The notes beneath the pieces were generated by a model, which saw nothing but the letters and a program-made list of their open reading frames with translations, was not told the origin of the DNA and searched no databases. Both the position numbers and the translations under genes were made by a program. This document shows, piece by piece, positions 44,962 through 55,639 of a stretch of 64,000 nucleotides of DNA; position 1 is the stretch's first letter; the number at the start of each line of letters is the position of its first letter. This DNA comes from Psococerastis gibbosa. Taxonomy: Eukaryota > Arthropoda > Insecta > Psocodea > Psocidae. Location of the stretch: positions 18,134,204-18,198,203 of the forward strand of contig OZ020492.1 of NCBI GenBank assembly GCA_963971405.1, read 5' to 3'.

Positions 44962-45148
44962 CAAGGCCGTAGGCAAGGGGGGGGGGGGGGGGGGGGTTCA
45001 TGGGGGTTCAAACCCCCCCCCCCCCGAAATGAAATGGCTTGATACTATATAGAATCGGATTTTGAAAGGAAAAATAAATAACACTATGTAATATCCAATG
45101 AAAATTCTGACCCCCCCCCCCCGGGAAAAAATCCTGGCTACGGCCTTG
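44962..45148. mobile_element. hAT-type MITE, family H2
   Basis: The ends CAAGGCCGTAGGC and GGCTACGGCCTTG are flanked by perfect 8-bp duplications CACGCATA (44954-44961 and 45149-45156). It is collinear with 9736-9910 apart from homopolymer length. Confidence 0.93.
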
Positions 45149-45154
45149 CACGCA

Positions 45155-45235
45155 TATATCCTCCAATTTCGGTTATAACAAAGAGGTTACCTCCTACACC
45201 AAAGTTAATATAATGACAGTGTTACATGCCAAGCT
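45155..45235 (+). mobile_element. SINE-B partial copy
   Basis: ATATCCTCCAATTTCGGTTA, then AGGTTACCTC and ACCAAAGTTAATATAATG match 8602-8680. The H2 element inserted at its left edge. Confidence 0.55.
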
Positions 45236-45324
45236 GCATGCAGGTACTAAACTGTAAGTGCTACGGGAAAAAGTTTTTAATGAAATTTATAGGAAATTTC
45301 ATGCTCTACAAATGAGTTACCACC

Positions 45325-45550
45325 ATTTTTAATTCATCATTGACCATTAACTAAATATTTAAACAAAAACCATATTGTAAAAAATTTGAAGCGCTACAAA
45401 TAAAAAACAGCAGAAAAAAGATTCAAAAAAAACAAAATTAGGCAAATATTCTTATCTATAAAAATGATTTTTACTGCTTTTATCGTACGATGCGCGGTTC
45501 GCAAGATATTCAATAAAACCTGTTTTTCAAGATGGCGGCTGCTGAAGCAA
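45325..45550 (+). repeat. Repeat Z, copy 2, with YY1-like site
   Basis: Collinear with 44060-44290. It includes CAAGATGGCGGC at about 45529-45540, which equals the YY1 core consensus; copy 1 has CAATATGGCGGC. A C-run follows at once. Confidence 0.8.
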
Positions 45551-46334
45551 ACCCCCCCCCCCCCCCGTGACGCCCACTTGGATGGAGTTAAAAAAAAAAA
45601 AAAAAAAAAAAAAAAACGGCGCTTGGCCTATATACCAGTCAATCTATACGTGCGTGTCGAGCCCTGGTCACCTCCGATTTAATCGTGTGACTTTACTATG
45701 TTCCCCGAGTGGTTCGGAGTCCACTATAATCAGGAGGCCCACCCTGTCAGTCAACTCCCCTTCCCCCGAAGTGAAGGAGTCTGCCCTTAGGGTGCCTCAA
45801 GTTAACAAACAGACTCACTCCCCCCGCCAGGCTGACAGGGTCGCTTAAAGCAGAAATTCTGAAAGCAGGTGTTGGAAACAAACTAACAAACTAACTTTGG
45901 TTGAAGAGGTAAAAGCGTTAATACCCTTCGAGCTACTGGCAGAGAACATTGGCGAGAAGTGCCTCTTTTTTGAATTTTTGGCAATATTCTGCCTCGAATT
46001 TTGGGTGGGAAATAACAGAATCAATACCCCAAAAACATAAAAACGAAAAAAAAACCAACGGAACAATGGCCTGTTTTATAAAAACATATTTACTAAGCTA
46101 GGCGTCTACAGCACAGACAACAACTTTACAATAGTGAAGATGAAAAATGACATAGGGAACATCACCGTTAAAACCGACACCACAAATTACAACCAGAAAA
46201 TTTATTCCCCGTTAAAATCTTCACCGCAAAGAGAGTTTCCCTTCACCTTTCTATATCTCATTCTTGGAATTGAATGCAAAAGCTGAGGTTTTCTGCTCCT
46301 GCATGTAAACTTTTCATTTTAGAAATATAAACAT
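45551..46334. other. Unannotated DNA
   Basis: A poly-A tract is at 45590-45616. No gene could be supported. Confidence 0.4.
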
Positions 46335-46555
46335 GCTTCAGGTTGTAGGTAATAGACTCCGACTTTCACCCGAAAGGTTGCTGGTTCGAGTCCCACACTG
46401 GCTACATTTTCTGGCCATGCTTCGGAGGGCATGTAAAGCAGGCGGTCCCGGGTCATCCTAGTTGAGTGTAAGAGAGGGCTTTATAGCCCTAACTCCGCTA
46501 GGTACGCTTAGTAATTGAACAACAAGAAGTCATGATTTAGTTATTTATTTATTTA
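46335..46555 (+). mobile_element. SINE-A, near full-length, plus strand
   Basis: B box GGTTCGAGTCC at 46383-46393, body TGGCCATGCTTCGGAGGG, 3' part AGTTGAGTGTAAGAGAGGGC and a TTATTTATTTATTT tail. The A-box end is diverged (GTTGTAGGTAATAGAC). Confidence 0.87.
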
Positions 46556-46868
46556 AATGAGTACCGTTAGGCTACATTGGACATACGGACTGCTGTTTAC
46601 CTATAATTTAATATACTTAGCAAACAAAGAAGATACAAGTGCAAGGTGTTCCATATGTGGGTTACGTAACATGTATATTAGGTAACCAGTGATGAGGGAT
46701 CCACCCATAGGACAGTATACACTGGCCTGTCTAACATCTCACACATTCAAGTTTCGTCCCCAGCCCGTGTGAATTACTCGGACGTAAGTAAATTAAAATA
46801 TATATATCGCTATAGATGTACATATAATAATCTTCCAGAGGCCTGAAATCCATAACTGGCATTTAGTC

Positions 46869-47007
46869 AGGATATGTAGATTACTGGTACGGACTCTGAT
46901 TTTCACCCGAAAGGTTCGAGTCCCACACTGCCTACAATTTCTGGCCATGCTTCGGAGATCATGTAAAGCAGGCGGTCCCGGGTCATCCTAGTTGAGTGTA
47001 AGAGATT
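46869..47007 (+). mobile_element. SINE-A, 3'-truncated
   Basis: Head, B box GGTTCGAGTCC and body are present up to GTTGAGTGTAAGAGA, then the match ends. Confidence 0.8.
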
Positions 47008-47029
47008 ATTCGCATTGTGTGACTTGTTC

Positions 47030-47110
47030 TTTTTATTGCTTTTCTAATTATATGTTAATATAATGGTCTAAATTTTCCATTTTGAGATTTCAGTGGATTT
47101 ACACGTTTAT
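47030..47110 (+). mobile_element. Repeat E, decayed left end
   Basis: ATTGCTTTTCTAATTATATG, then GTCTAAATTTTCCATTTTGAG and GTGGATTTACACG resemble the first ~80 bp of repeat E with many substitutions. Confidence 0.4.
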
Positions 47111-47486
47111 AATATCGCAACTGTTCTAACTGCAAAATGCTGAGGGAGGTAGGCCTCACGGAAGTGATGTAGATACTTAGTTGTAGGGGGCACTATAGGC
47201 CCAATAGGCTTAAGTGCACACAGGTGACACCTGTACCCCAATTAAAAACAAAAAAAAAATGCTGATTTTTCAGGGGAGCGTTCCAAAGTTTTTTTTTTCG
47301 GGAGTTTTAATCTATGTATCGACTACACTTCAGCCAAGAAATTTTCAATTTTTTTACAGGCTTGCAGATACGTAAAAAAAGGGGGGGAATGAAATTGTTT
47401 GATGTGATAAGAAATATGTAATTTTGCAGTTAAAACAGTTGGCTAATCAAGGAGCGATAAATGACTTTATATAGTTATATTACGTC

Positions 47487-47620
47487 TAAAAAGCTATCTC
47501 TTACACTCAACTAAGAAGACCTTCGTGTTTTTGCATACCCTCCAAAGTATAGCCAAAAAATGCCACAAGAGTGGGGCACCAACTAAGAACCTTTTGTGTG
47601 AATGTAAGAGTCGCATCTGT
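47487..47620 (-). mobile_element. SINE-A, old diverged copy
   Basis: CTCTTACACTCAACTAAGAAG, CCCTCCAAAGTATAGCC and CCTTTTGTGTGAA are recognisable but mutated. The B box is lost. Confidence 0.6.
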
Positions 47621-47635
47621 ACTTGGTTAAGTCAT

Positions 47636-49032
47636 GCTTTCGCCTGTTTCATTGCGTTGATGGTAAGCTTGTATCAGCCGTTCCATTATCGCTTGTAGCC
47701 GATGTAGATTGACATCGAGAACGTACCATAAAATGGGGCGAAGTGAATCAGTTTTGACGGTTTTCTAAACTTTTAAGGTTTTTAAAATACGAACTATACT
47801 CGCTGACTCACAGAGAGCTAAGCTTAATCATTCATTAACTTAGTCCTGTTATTAATTAGACGTTATCAGTAATAACAAATAGTTTATGACCCAGTGAATC
47901 ACACCTTAAAATCGCTGTCTGATTCTCTTCACCCTGCCCTGGGGTGTAGGGAATCGAATTATTTTTGCACGGAATTGCCAACCTAACAAAATGTAAACGT
48001 TTCCGCAACACAGACGTAGCTACCTGCGCAGCAAATAATACTCTGCTGACTTAATTATGTAATTCTATCTTGCGCTTTGGCTATTTCTTCACTTCTACTC
48101 CAGTTTGTCACCGCTATTAATGCTAATGAAATGTTATGACATTAAAATAAATAATTAAAACCATTAACTTCGAGCTAAAAAAAATATTTTTGGGCTGCTC
48201 AATAATGAACGATTTTTTTTCAGTTCGAAACAGCCATGCCGCATATCATTGACCTTTACCTTTTTTACCATATAGCAGGTGCTAACCTCCTGATCATCCG
48301 TTATGTGACTTATGTCTGGAAAAACGTACATTTTGCTATCTTCCTTCCTTCCTTCCTTAAAAATTTACCATAAGAGCATCGTCACGAACATCAGTAACAA
48401 TCCCCAAATAATATCGGCCATCATCATTAGTTTTTAATTAAACTATAAAATAGTACTGAAAATGAATTATGATAATTATTAAGATAATTATGGGTGTCGA
48501 AAGCCTGATTCACTTGGCCCCATGGGGTGACGAAAAATTATTAAAAAATTCATCAGCGAAACAATACAAATGTTTCCGCTTAATTTATTTTTCGCTTACC
48601 TACCTATACGTTTCGGTAACCAAAATAAAAATATTTCAGTTACAGCCTAATTTAATGCTCCACACAGGTTTAAAGTTTTAAATTTCTTATATCAGAAATT
48701 CATAAGTTGAAAAATAATATTAATTACTCGCCAACTAATATGACAATGCATACCAAAATATAAGAATTGGTAGCCGTAAAAACCAAACAATTACAAAATG
48801 CGAACAAAACGACATGAAATATTGTCACAACTACGCAAACGCGACAAATTTAAAAAAATGCACGCGTGATTCACTTCGCCCCATCTGATTCACTTCGCCC
48901 CATTTTACGGTATACCAGTTTGCCAATGGCCAAAATATTTTACAGAAACAATACAAATAATTTCCGAAATCCATGGGGTCGTTGGCATTGGACGAGGGAC
49001 CTACGGGCCACTATATAAGTATAAACAGTCAT
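47636..49032 (-). mobile_element. Repeat X, split by a TA-flanked element
   Basis: The halves 47636-47725 and 48911-49032 together match 15960-16205 in reverse. At the junction the uninterrupted copy has AACGTATACCAG, while here the two sides read AACGTA and TATACCAG, showing a duplicated TA. Confidence 0.88.
47726..48910. mobile_element. 1185-bp TA-inserting inverted-repeat element (Tc1/mariner-type)
   Basis: The ends are 26-bp inverted repeats with one mismatch: CCATAAAATGGGGCGAAG... at 47726-47751 and its complement at 48885-48910. TA flanks both sides, and the empty site is seen in repeat X at 15.9-16.2 kb. A second TIR-like copy (TGATTCACTTCGCCCCAT) lies just inside the right end at 48867-48884, and a diverged one at about 48506-48523. 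The longest internal frame (70 codons) shows no transposase motif, so it is non-autonomous. TA duplication points to the Tc1/mariner superfamily; the precise family is not recognised. Confidence 0.88.
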
Positions 49033-49045
49033 TCTAAAAAAAAAT

Positions 49046-49900
49046 AACCGGTCCGAGTTTACTCGAGCATGCTTTCCAATTGATCAAAATTAGTAGATAG
49101 GGAAAGTGAATAATTTCATGGTAAATAATTTTCCTATGGTTAAATTTCCGATATTTCGGGGGGGGGGGGCTGTCCAGCTGACGTCACTGGAGGTGAGGTT
49201 AATTCTAGATAGGTCAGACCAACACAATACCACACAGCAATAATGGCAGGGCACGCAATGCATTTGAGAATAAATTTTCTATAATTTTTCAAAAAAAAAA
49301 AAATTTGCAAAAAACCAAGTAGTTTTTTGGGAAAGCAACCTGTCCGGTTTCGTTACTCAATTTAACACCTAAAATATCCCTGAAGGTAGAAATCATCGAT
49401 AGAAAGGTTTTTTTTAATCATTTTTCATGAAAATTGAGTTATTTTAATTTTTTTAACCCCAGAAGTAAACTATAAAGGGCAAGTGACCCCCCGCATTTTG
49501 TTAACATTAATGGCGACTACAATATATGTGAATTGAAAAGAAATCGTTGGAACCGTTTTTGAGAAATACATTTTTTAGACGTTTTTTTGGAGTTTTTTGA
49601 GAATAAAACCCCCCAAATTGAGTTAGCCTAAAATAAAATAAAATGTCTCGAGGTATGATTTTTGTGAACCTACATGCAAAATTTCATCAAAATCGACAGA
49701 GTGGTTTTCCCGGAAATCGATGAACAGACAGACAGACAGACAGACAGAGCGACAGACAGACAGAGATACAGACAGACATTTCGTAAAAACCACTTTTTTA
49801 GGTTCCTGGGACCTCAAAACGTGTAAATCCGTTGAAATCTCGGAATCGAAAATTTCGACCATCACAAAGCTTTCCTTATACTACGTATAAATTGGAAATG
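49046..49900 (-). mobile_element. Repeat E, full-length copy
   Basis: From AACCGGTCCGAGTTTACTCG to TATAAATTGGAAA, with CRE TGACGTCA at 49179-49186, a G-run and a GACA tract at 49724-49780. Confidence 0.85.
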
Positions 49901-50524
49901 AAAAACTCTAAGAGTCCATACCACTACTCCTCGTCCTCATATCCTGACTAAGTGTAATAATATGACTTCCGACCTCAAATTCCCTGTATAGCTTTAAACA
50001 AATCAATACATCGTTCGTAAAAATCTTTGTTATTCTTAACATCCTTTCACATTTCTAAACCTTCTGAAATGGTTTCAAGGCTTTTAAAATTGATAAAATG
50101 TTAGAAATGTGTTACCATACAATGGCCGAATAACTGCCTATCATAACATAGAATAGATTATTTAGATCCAACTTAGATGGCCGTGTTTAAATCATAATAA
50201 AATACCCATCAGTGAGGGCAAAAGGGGTGGTAGCCGCTTGTCGGGAAAAATATTTTATCAGCAAAGGTTTTACCGACCTTTGTAGAGGCGACCCTCCACG
50301 GATCAGAGCGGGAGCCTTTCATTATATATTTTTAGATTTATTTGAAGCTGTAGGTTTGAGTTTTTTTAATATAAGAACAAAAGGGAGAAGATTCCGAGGT
50401 ATTAGGTTGGCTTAGAAACACAACAAAACGTCATTATTTATTTATTTATATAATAAATGGTAATATATTTAATGATGACGTTTAGCTTATCTATTAAGTA
50501 CTCGAACATGGTTAAGTTAAGTCA
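49901..50524. other. Unannotated AT-rich DNA
   Basis: Nothing recognised. Confidence 0.45.
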
Positions 50525-50820
50525 CATGATGTCAGCCTACCATAGCTTGTCCATTGCCACTTGTAGCCAGTGTTACAAAGGCGGATCCACGGGGGGGGGG
50601 GGGAGGTGGTCGGGGGCTCATGACCCCCCTCCCTAATTGAGTAAATTCATAGCAAATTCATAAGATACCTAGTTAAAAAAATTAATAAAACTCAACTTTT
50701 CAACAACAACAAAATTACCTTTTAAACTTACAAAAAACTTGTGACCCCCCCCCCCTAAATTTTTGCCCCTTGCCAGTGTAGGCTGACATCGAGTACGTAT
50801 ACCAGTTTGCTAGTTTCCGT
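50525..50820 (-). mobile_element. Repeat X fragment split by an H3 element
   Basis: ATTGCCACTTGTAGCCAGTGT and GGCTGACATCGAGTACGTAT flank the 50576-50772 MITE. Together they match the reverse of 16105-16150. Confidence 0.65.
50576..50772. mobile_element. hAT-type MITE, family H3, nested in repeat X
   Basis: The ends CAAAGGCGGATCCACG and GCCCCTTG are flanked by CCAGTGTTA and CCAGTGTA, an 8-bp duplication with a one-base slip. It shares the GTGACCCCCC...TAAATTT and AAATTCATA blocks with 42683-42817. Confidence 0.82.
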
Positions 50821-50907
50821 TATCTACTAACTACTACTACTAACCTAAGAACTGCTTACAACTATACCTACACAATAAATAAATACAATAAAAATAACCA
50901 GTCACAT

Positions 50908-51277
50908 CAGAGCATATTTTAAGGAATATTCACTAGGCAGCACTAAGCAAAATCCGATTCTATCTTCTTCTTGAGTTGCAATCTAAGGATTGATTTGCAG
51001 CGAATTCTATATAGTGTATAAAATATATATAATTCCTAAGTGAACACATAAGTGACATAACCTCGTAGCGCGTAAATTCAAACTGCACCAAGAGTTCAAG
51101 TGACGATACTGTTTTAGTTTTACAAATATTGTTTATTTGTTTTAGAATGTTATCGTGTTGTTATTGTACAAATTTGGAATTCGGCCTTCCTGTGGGAGTC
51201 TTATTGCCGCCGGCATAAACGTGTACCACTAGGCGGCAGAAAACCTCGACTAGACGGCACTGTTAAAATACGCTCTG
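50908..51277. mobile_element. hAT-type MITE, family H7
   Basis: The ends CAGAGCATATTTTAA and TTAAAATACGCTCTG are inverted repeats. The flanks AGTCACAT and TCTCACAT agree at six of eight positions. A second copy is at 55974-56398. Confidence 0.78.
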
Positions 51278-51297
51278 TCTCACATAATGAAAATATA

Positions 51298-52178
51298 GAA
51301 CCGGTCCGAGTTTACTCGAACATGCTTTCCAATTTATCAACATTAGTAGATAGAGAAAATGAGTAGTTTCATGGTAAATAATATTCCTATGGTTAAATTT
51401 CGGATATCTCAGGGGGGGGGGGTTGTCCACCTAACGTCACTGGAGGGGAGATAAATTCTAGACAGGTCAGTCCAACATATTACCACACAGCAATAATGGC
51501 AGGACACGCAATGCATTTGAGCGCGAATTATCTATCATTTTTCAAAAAAATATTTTTTTGCACAAAACCAATTAGTTTTTTGGGAAAGCAACCTGTCCGA
51601 TTTCGTTAATCAATTTAACACCTAAAGCATGCCAGAAGGTAGAAATCATCGATAGAAAGGTTTCGCTGAAAAATTATTTTTTAGCCATTTTTCATTAAAA
51701 TTTAGTTCTTTTTATTTTTTTACCCCCAGAAGTAAACTATCATGGGGCAAGCAACCCCCGCATTTTGTTAACATTTATAACGACTACAATATATGTGAAT
51801 TTAAAAGAAATCGTTGTAGCCGTTTTTGAGAAATAATTTTTTTAGACGTTTTTTTGGAGTTTTTTGAAAATAAGCCCCCCTCCCCCCCAAATTGAGTTCG
51901 CTCAAAATAAAACAAATCGTCTCGAGGAATGATTTTTGTGAACCTACATGCAAAATTTCATCAAAATCGGCCGGGGAGTTTGCCTGGAAATGGACGAACA
52001 GACAGACAGAGCGACCGAGCGACAGAGCGACAGAGCGACAGAGCGACAGACATACATTTCGTAAAAACCACTTTTTTGGGTTCTTGGGACCTCGAAACGT
52101 GTAAATCCGTTGAAATCTCGGAATCGAAAATTTCGACCATCGCCAAGCTTTCCTTATACTATGTATAAATTGGAAAGC
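51298..52178 (-). mobile_element. Repeat E, full-length copy, CRE mutated
   Basis: From GAACCGGTCCGAGTTTAC to TATAAATTGGAAAGC. The CRE position reads TAACGTCA. The tetranucleotide tract has drifted to GACAGAGC units (52001-52051). Confidence 0.85.
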
Positions 52179-52216
52179 CAAAAATTTATGTACAATTTTA
52201 TAACCGTCACTACGGC

Positions 52217-52288
52217 GGCTATTCCGCTTGTCAATTTTTCTTCAATTTTGATAATGTCGTTGAAGAAAAATTGACAAGTGGAATAGCC
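52217..52288. repeat. 29-bp-arm hairpin
   Basis: The arms GGCTATTCCGCTTGTCAATT... (52217-52245) and the near-perfect complement (52260-52288) enclose a 14-base loop. A tiny foldback or MITE relic is possible; no function is assigned. Confidence 0.75.
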
Positions 52289-53500
52289 AGCTAACACCGA
52301 TCGAATTACAAATTATTGCACTTGATTTTTAAAAAGGTTGGGGGTGCTCATGCAACTATATTTAGGCTAATCGCATGCAAAGAATTCAATGAATGTATCC
52401 GATTGACCTTTTTGGCTTAAGGGTCCGCCCACTGCTGAAGAGTACAAATGTTTATCCTAACTTTATCATCAATTGTTTTCGGATCCTATTGCGTTGCGGA
52501 AATATAGAAGCACCTGAAGACTATCGTGGTAGGAAAATGATTGAATTTAGTCCTCTCCTCTTGAGTGTTGGCAGCGTCACTCAAGTTTTAATAGGTATGC
52601 AAGGAAACTAGCCAATTAGCTCTGTAGGAAACACAAGTGGAACATCAACCACCTTATTATAAAGCTCAATCTCTGTGTTATCCCTGCCCCCCCCCCCTCT
52701 CTCTCCCTATCGGTACTTCCTTTGATCAAATATGGGGTTATCATTACCTTGTCAAGCACTTCAGTAGATTTGGTGAATATATTCCATGCAGCGGGATAAT
52801 AAGGGTGAATAGATGAGAGGGTTGTGGTAAGAGCTGTTATGTTAATATCGAAAATAAAAATAAAAATTCAAAAAATCTGGGGCCATCCAATTACACCACA
52901 TTTCGAAATAGAGTACAAAACAGGATGGCTCGATAATTTGAAATTTCTGGAGAACTACAATAAAGAGCGTTACATTTTCACAATGTACTTTTGAAGCCCC
53001 CGGGCAAAGCTCTCAATGACGCACAACCTATTTTCTATATTACTGCATCCAGGCCCTAGGGCAATATGACCAACAGCTAAAACCACAATGTAACGTGTCA
53101 CAGAGCAGAATTCTACGAATTCTTCCCCCTCATAGACAAAGGCGCACAGACAATAATCATGTTTTCCTGGTGATCTAGGAAAAGGCATTAAAGTCTCTCA
53201 AATCCTGCCAAAGTCAAATAATTCCATCCGTAACTTGAACAGTACAAATCCTTACTGCAGCCTGCTTTTGTAATTTTCCTCTCACCTCCACATTTATTTC
53301 TTTTTCCTATGTTGGAATAACCGCTTTCACAAGAAAAAGGAGCGAACTTCGTGAGCTTACTTCAATATTACAAATGGCATTATTATCAAAATAAACTACC
53401 TTACTTGCAAACCATAATGCTGTATAAGATTTGCATTATATTGGACTTTTAGGTCTATTTGCAAATAACTGATTATTTATTTATTTAACCAAAGTTATAA
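52289..53500. other. Unannotated DNA, no supported gene
   Basis: The plus strand at about 52880-52975 (WGHPITPHFEIEYKTGWLDN) and the minus strand at 53188-52970 both give protein-like short frames, but neither has a recognisable motif. Confidence 0.4.
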
Positions 53501-53530
53501 AATGGATCAACTTGAAAGTAGAAAGTTAAC

Positions 53531-53773
53531 TTAAGAGAGTACAGGCCACAGAAAAGAGTTTCTGTGTATCACGCCAATAAGGGTCTCGCCAAGGTATACA
53601 ATGCGCTTTCCTTCAGACCTGGCGTTTCGGATTCCTTGTAAATACCTATAACGCCAAGAAAGCGTGCGTGGCGACTCCACCAAGACGTTGTATTTTGTCA
53701 AACATCTTAAATCTGCACAGCATTGAAATTTTGACTTCTTTGTTTCTGCTGCACTTCTGATGCGTGTATACAT
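53531..53773 (-). pseudogene. Possible IS630/Tc1-type transposase remnant
   Basis: The minus strand reads SPRTLSWRYRYLQGIRNARS then EGKRIVYLGETLIGV. This is reminiscent of the ..RR.YL..IR..R..G..IVYLDETW.. block around the second catalytic Asp in IS630/Tc1/mariner transposases. Here the Asp position is Gly, so the copy would be inactive. No inverted repeats were found around it. Confidence 0.38.
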
Positions 53774-54099
53774 AATAGTCTCCTCAACCGACTGGTTGTG
53801 TTTTTTATTTTATTACTTCAAACTTAACCAAGAAAAATATTTTCACAATGAGTTCTGATGCGAGTAATAATTGATTACATTGATTTCTTTATATTATGGA
53901 GAAGTCTTTAGAAATACTGTATCTATCAGACCAAAATACTAATACTAGCAAATTGAAATTCATTTCTCTCGGAACTACTTTTCATATAGCCTATAGTAAC
54001 TACAGAGCACAGATTGCTAATTTACCTGAAGTGAAGACGCCTAGTGATAAATACGCGGAGGCTCTCCTTGGGCATTTGGTAGCGACCATCAAGCTCTAA

Positions 54100-54837
54100 T
54101 ATTTCTTGTCGCATGGTGTCCAAGCTTAACAGTCAGCAATCATTCTAGGATGAATATACATAATTATGGGATTCCTTATGATACTTTCATCACATTCGTC
54201 GAGATCGCTTAGTATTATTGACGTCTTTTTTCCTTATTATATTTTTGTTGATTTTATACCCTGACGGACTCCTAGACTCTGTTATATCAGAATTGACGCA
54301 TATCTGACAAAAAATCACTGATATAACTTTCAACTTCCTTAAATAGTTCGCAATGGTTTATGATCATCATTCATGCCTGCTAGTGAATTTGCTTGCCTTA
54401 CCAAACGGTTTATGCGGAAATGTTGCTTCAGTTTCACTGCTTTGGCCTTCCATCTTCCTCTTACTAGGCCTACTTCCTTTGGTAAGGCTTACCACTCTTT
54501 TCTGTGGGCTGAATGCCCTTAACTTCTAAATTAACTGTCTACTTTCAAATTGGTCCATTTTATAATATATTATAGTAAGAAGAAAATTTTATAAATTTCT
54601 CAAATTCAAGAAACGCACTAATAATATTTATAACAATACATATTGCTTTGATTTTCTTCTATGACGACCCTAAGACCGTTCCACTAACGGTGCTACAGTA
54701 GTTGAAGACAATTAACTAACATTCAGAAAATTTTAATTTTAATTTTGACATTGGAGTCGTGAATTCGTAAAAAGTGCAACAGATCGACAATTTTAGCTAA
54801 AAAAATAAGCAATGTTCACTTGTAACCTTAATGCATT
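54100..54837. other. Unannotated AT-rich DNA
   Basis: Nothing recognised. Confidence 0.45.
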
Positions 54838-54839
54838 AA

Positions 54840-55087
54840 ATTTGGAATGGGACCCCCATAAGTTTTGTACTCCCCCCCCCCCCCCCCGGGGATTGTTTCT
54901 TAAAAGATAGGCCTGAAATAGTTTGTCGGCAAAAAAATTTGATTTTGCAGACGATAACTTTATTAAGAAAACTGGAAAAAGGGGGAATTTTTTTTTAGAT
55001 AAATATCTAAAAAATTTGCTATTTTGCTCAATTTGGGGGGGGGTCCGGACCCCGCTGACCCCCCCCCCCCCCTTGCCTGCGCCACTA
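54840..55087. mobile_element. Possible hAT-type MITE remnant
   Basis: The right end CTTGCCTGCGCCACTA and the internal G- and C-runs resemble the H families. No matching left terminus or target duplication could be read. Confidence 0.3.
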
Positions 55088-55334
55088 CCGTCAACAGCTC
55101 TTGGTTACAATAGTAATGTTTTTCAGATAGGGTATTATATTTAAAAACCGCAATACACTGCATTCAGGGGTGGATACATGATTTCCTCTAGGTGGATACA
55201 CAAACACAGTCCCGAATTAAAACGAAAATTAGTTTCGCTCCCCCAAGCTGTTGATGCGTAGTTGACTGTAAATTAATAAACGAGCCATCTCTTGTGGAGA
55301 GGGTCCCTCCCCGGGGAATTGGATGGGACAGCAC

Positions 55335-55510
55335 AGGTGTTAAGTATAGCGGAACTCTGACTTTCACCGGAAAGGTTGTTGGTTTGAGTCCCTTACTTGT
55401 TACATTTTCTGGCTATTTTAGCCAAGTAAGGTAGACGGTCTCAGGCCTTTCTAGTTTAGTGTAAGATAGGACTTCATAGCCCTAACCACTTGGTTGGCTT
55501 AGGATAGAAC
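55335..55510 (+). mobile_element. SINE-A, diverged copy
   Basis: CTCTGACTTTCACC, the B-box variant GGTTTGAGTCCC, then a rearranged body and CCCTAACCACTTGGTTGGCTTA. Confidence 0.65.
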
Positions 55511-55639
55511 TTAAAGAGGGGAAGAGGGGAATCCTCTACTTGCTAAAATTGGGACCTCGTGACAGTTGTCGCTCTCACTTCATAACATTAAAAACTATGA
55601 CAGCCCCATGTTTTTACACATCTTAAAGCCTGAGGTGTG

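Noticed and set aside
52970-53188. Minus-strand 72-codon Cys-containing frame
   Set aside because: No recognisable domain, and the plus strand nearby also yields protein-like pieces; support is insufficient.
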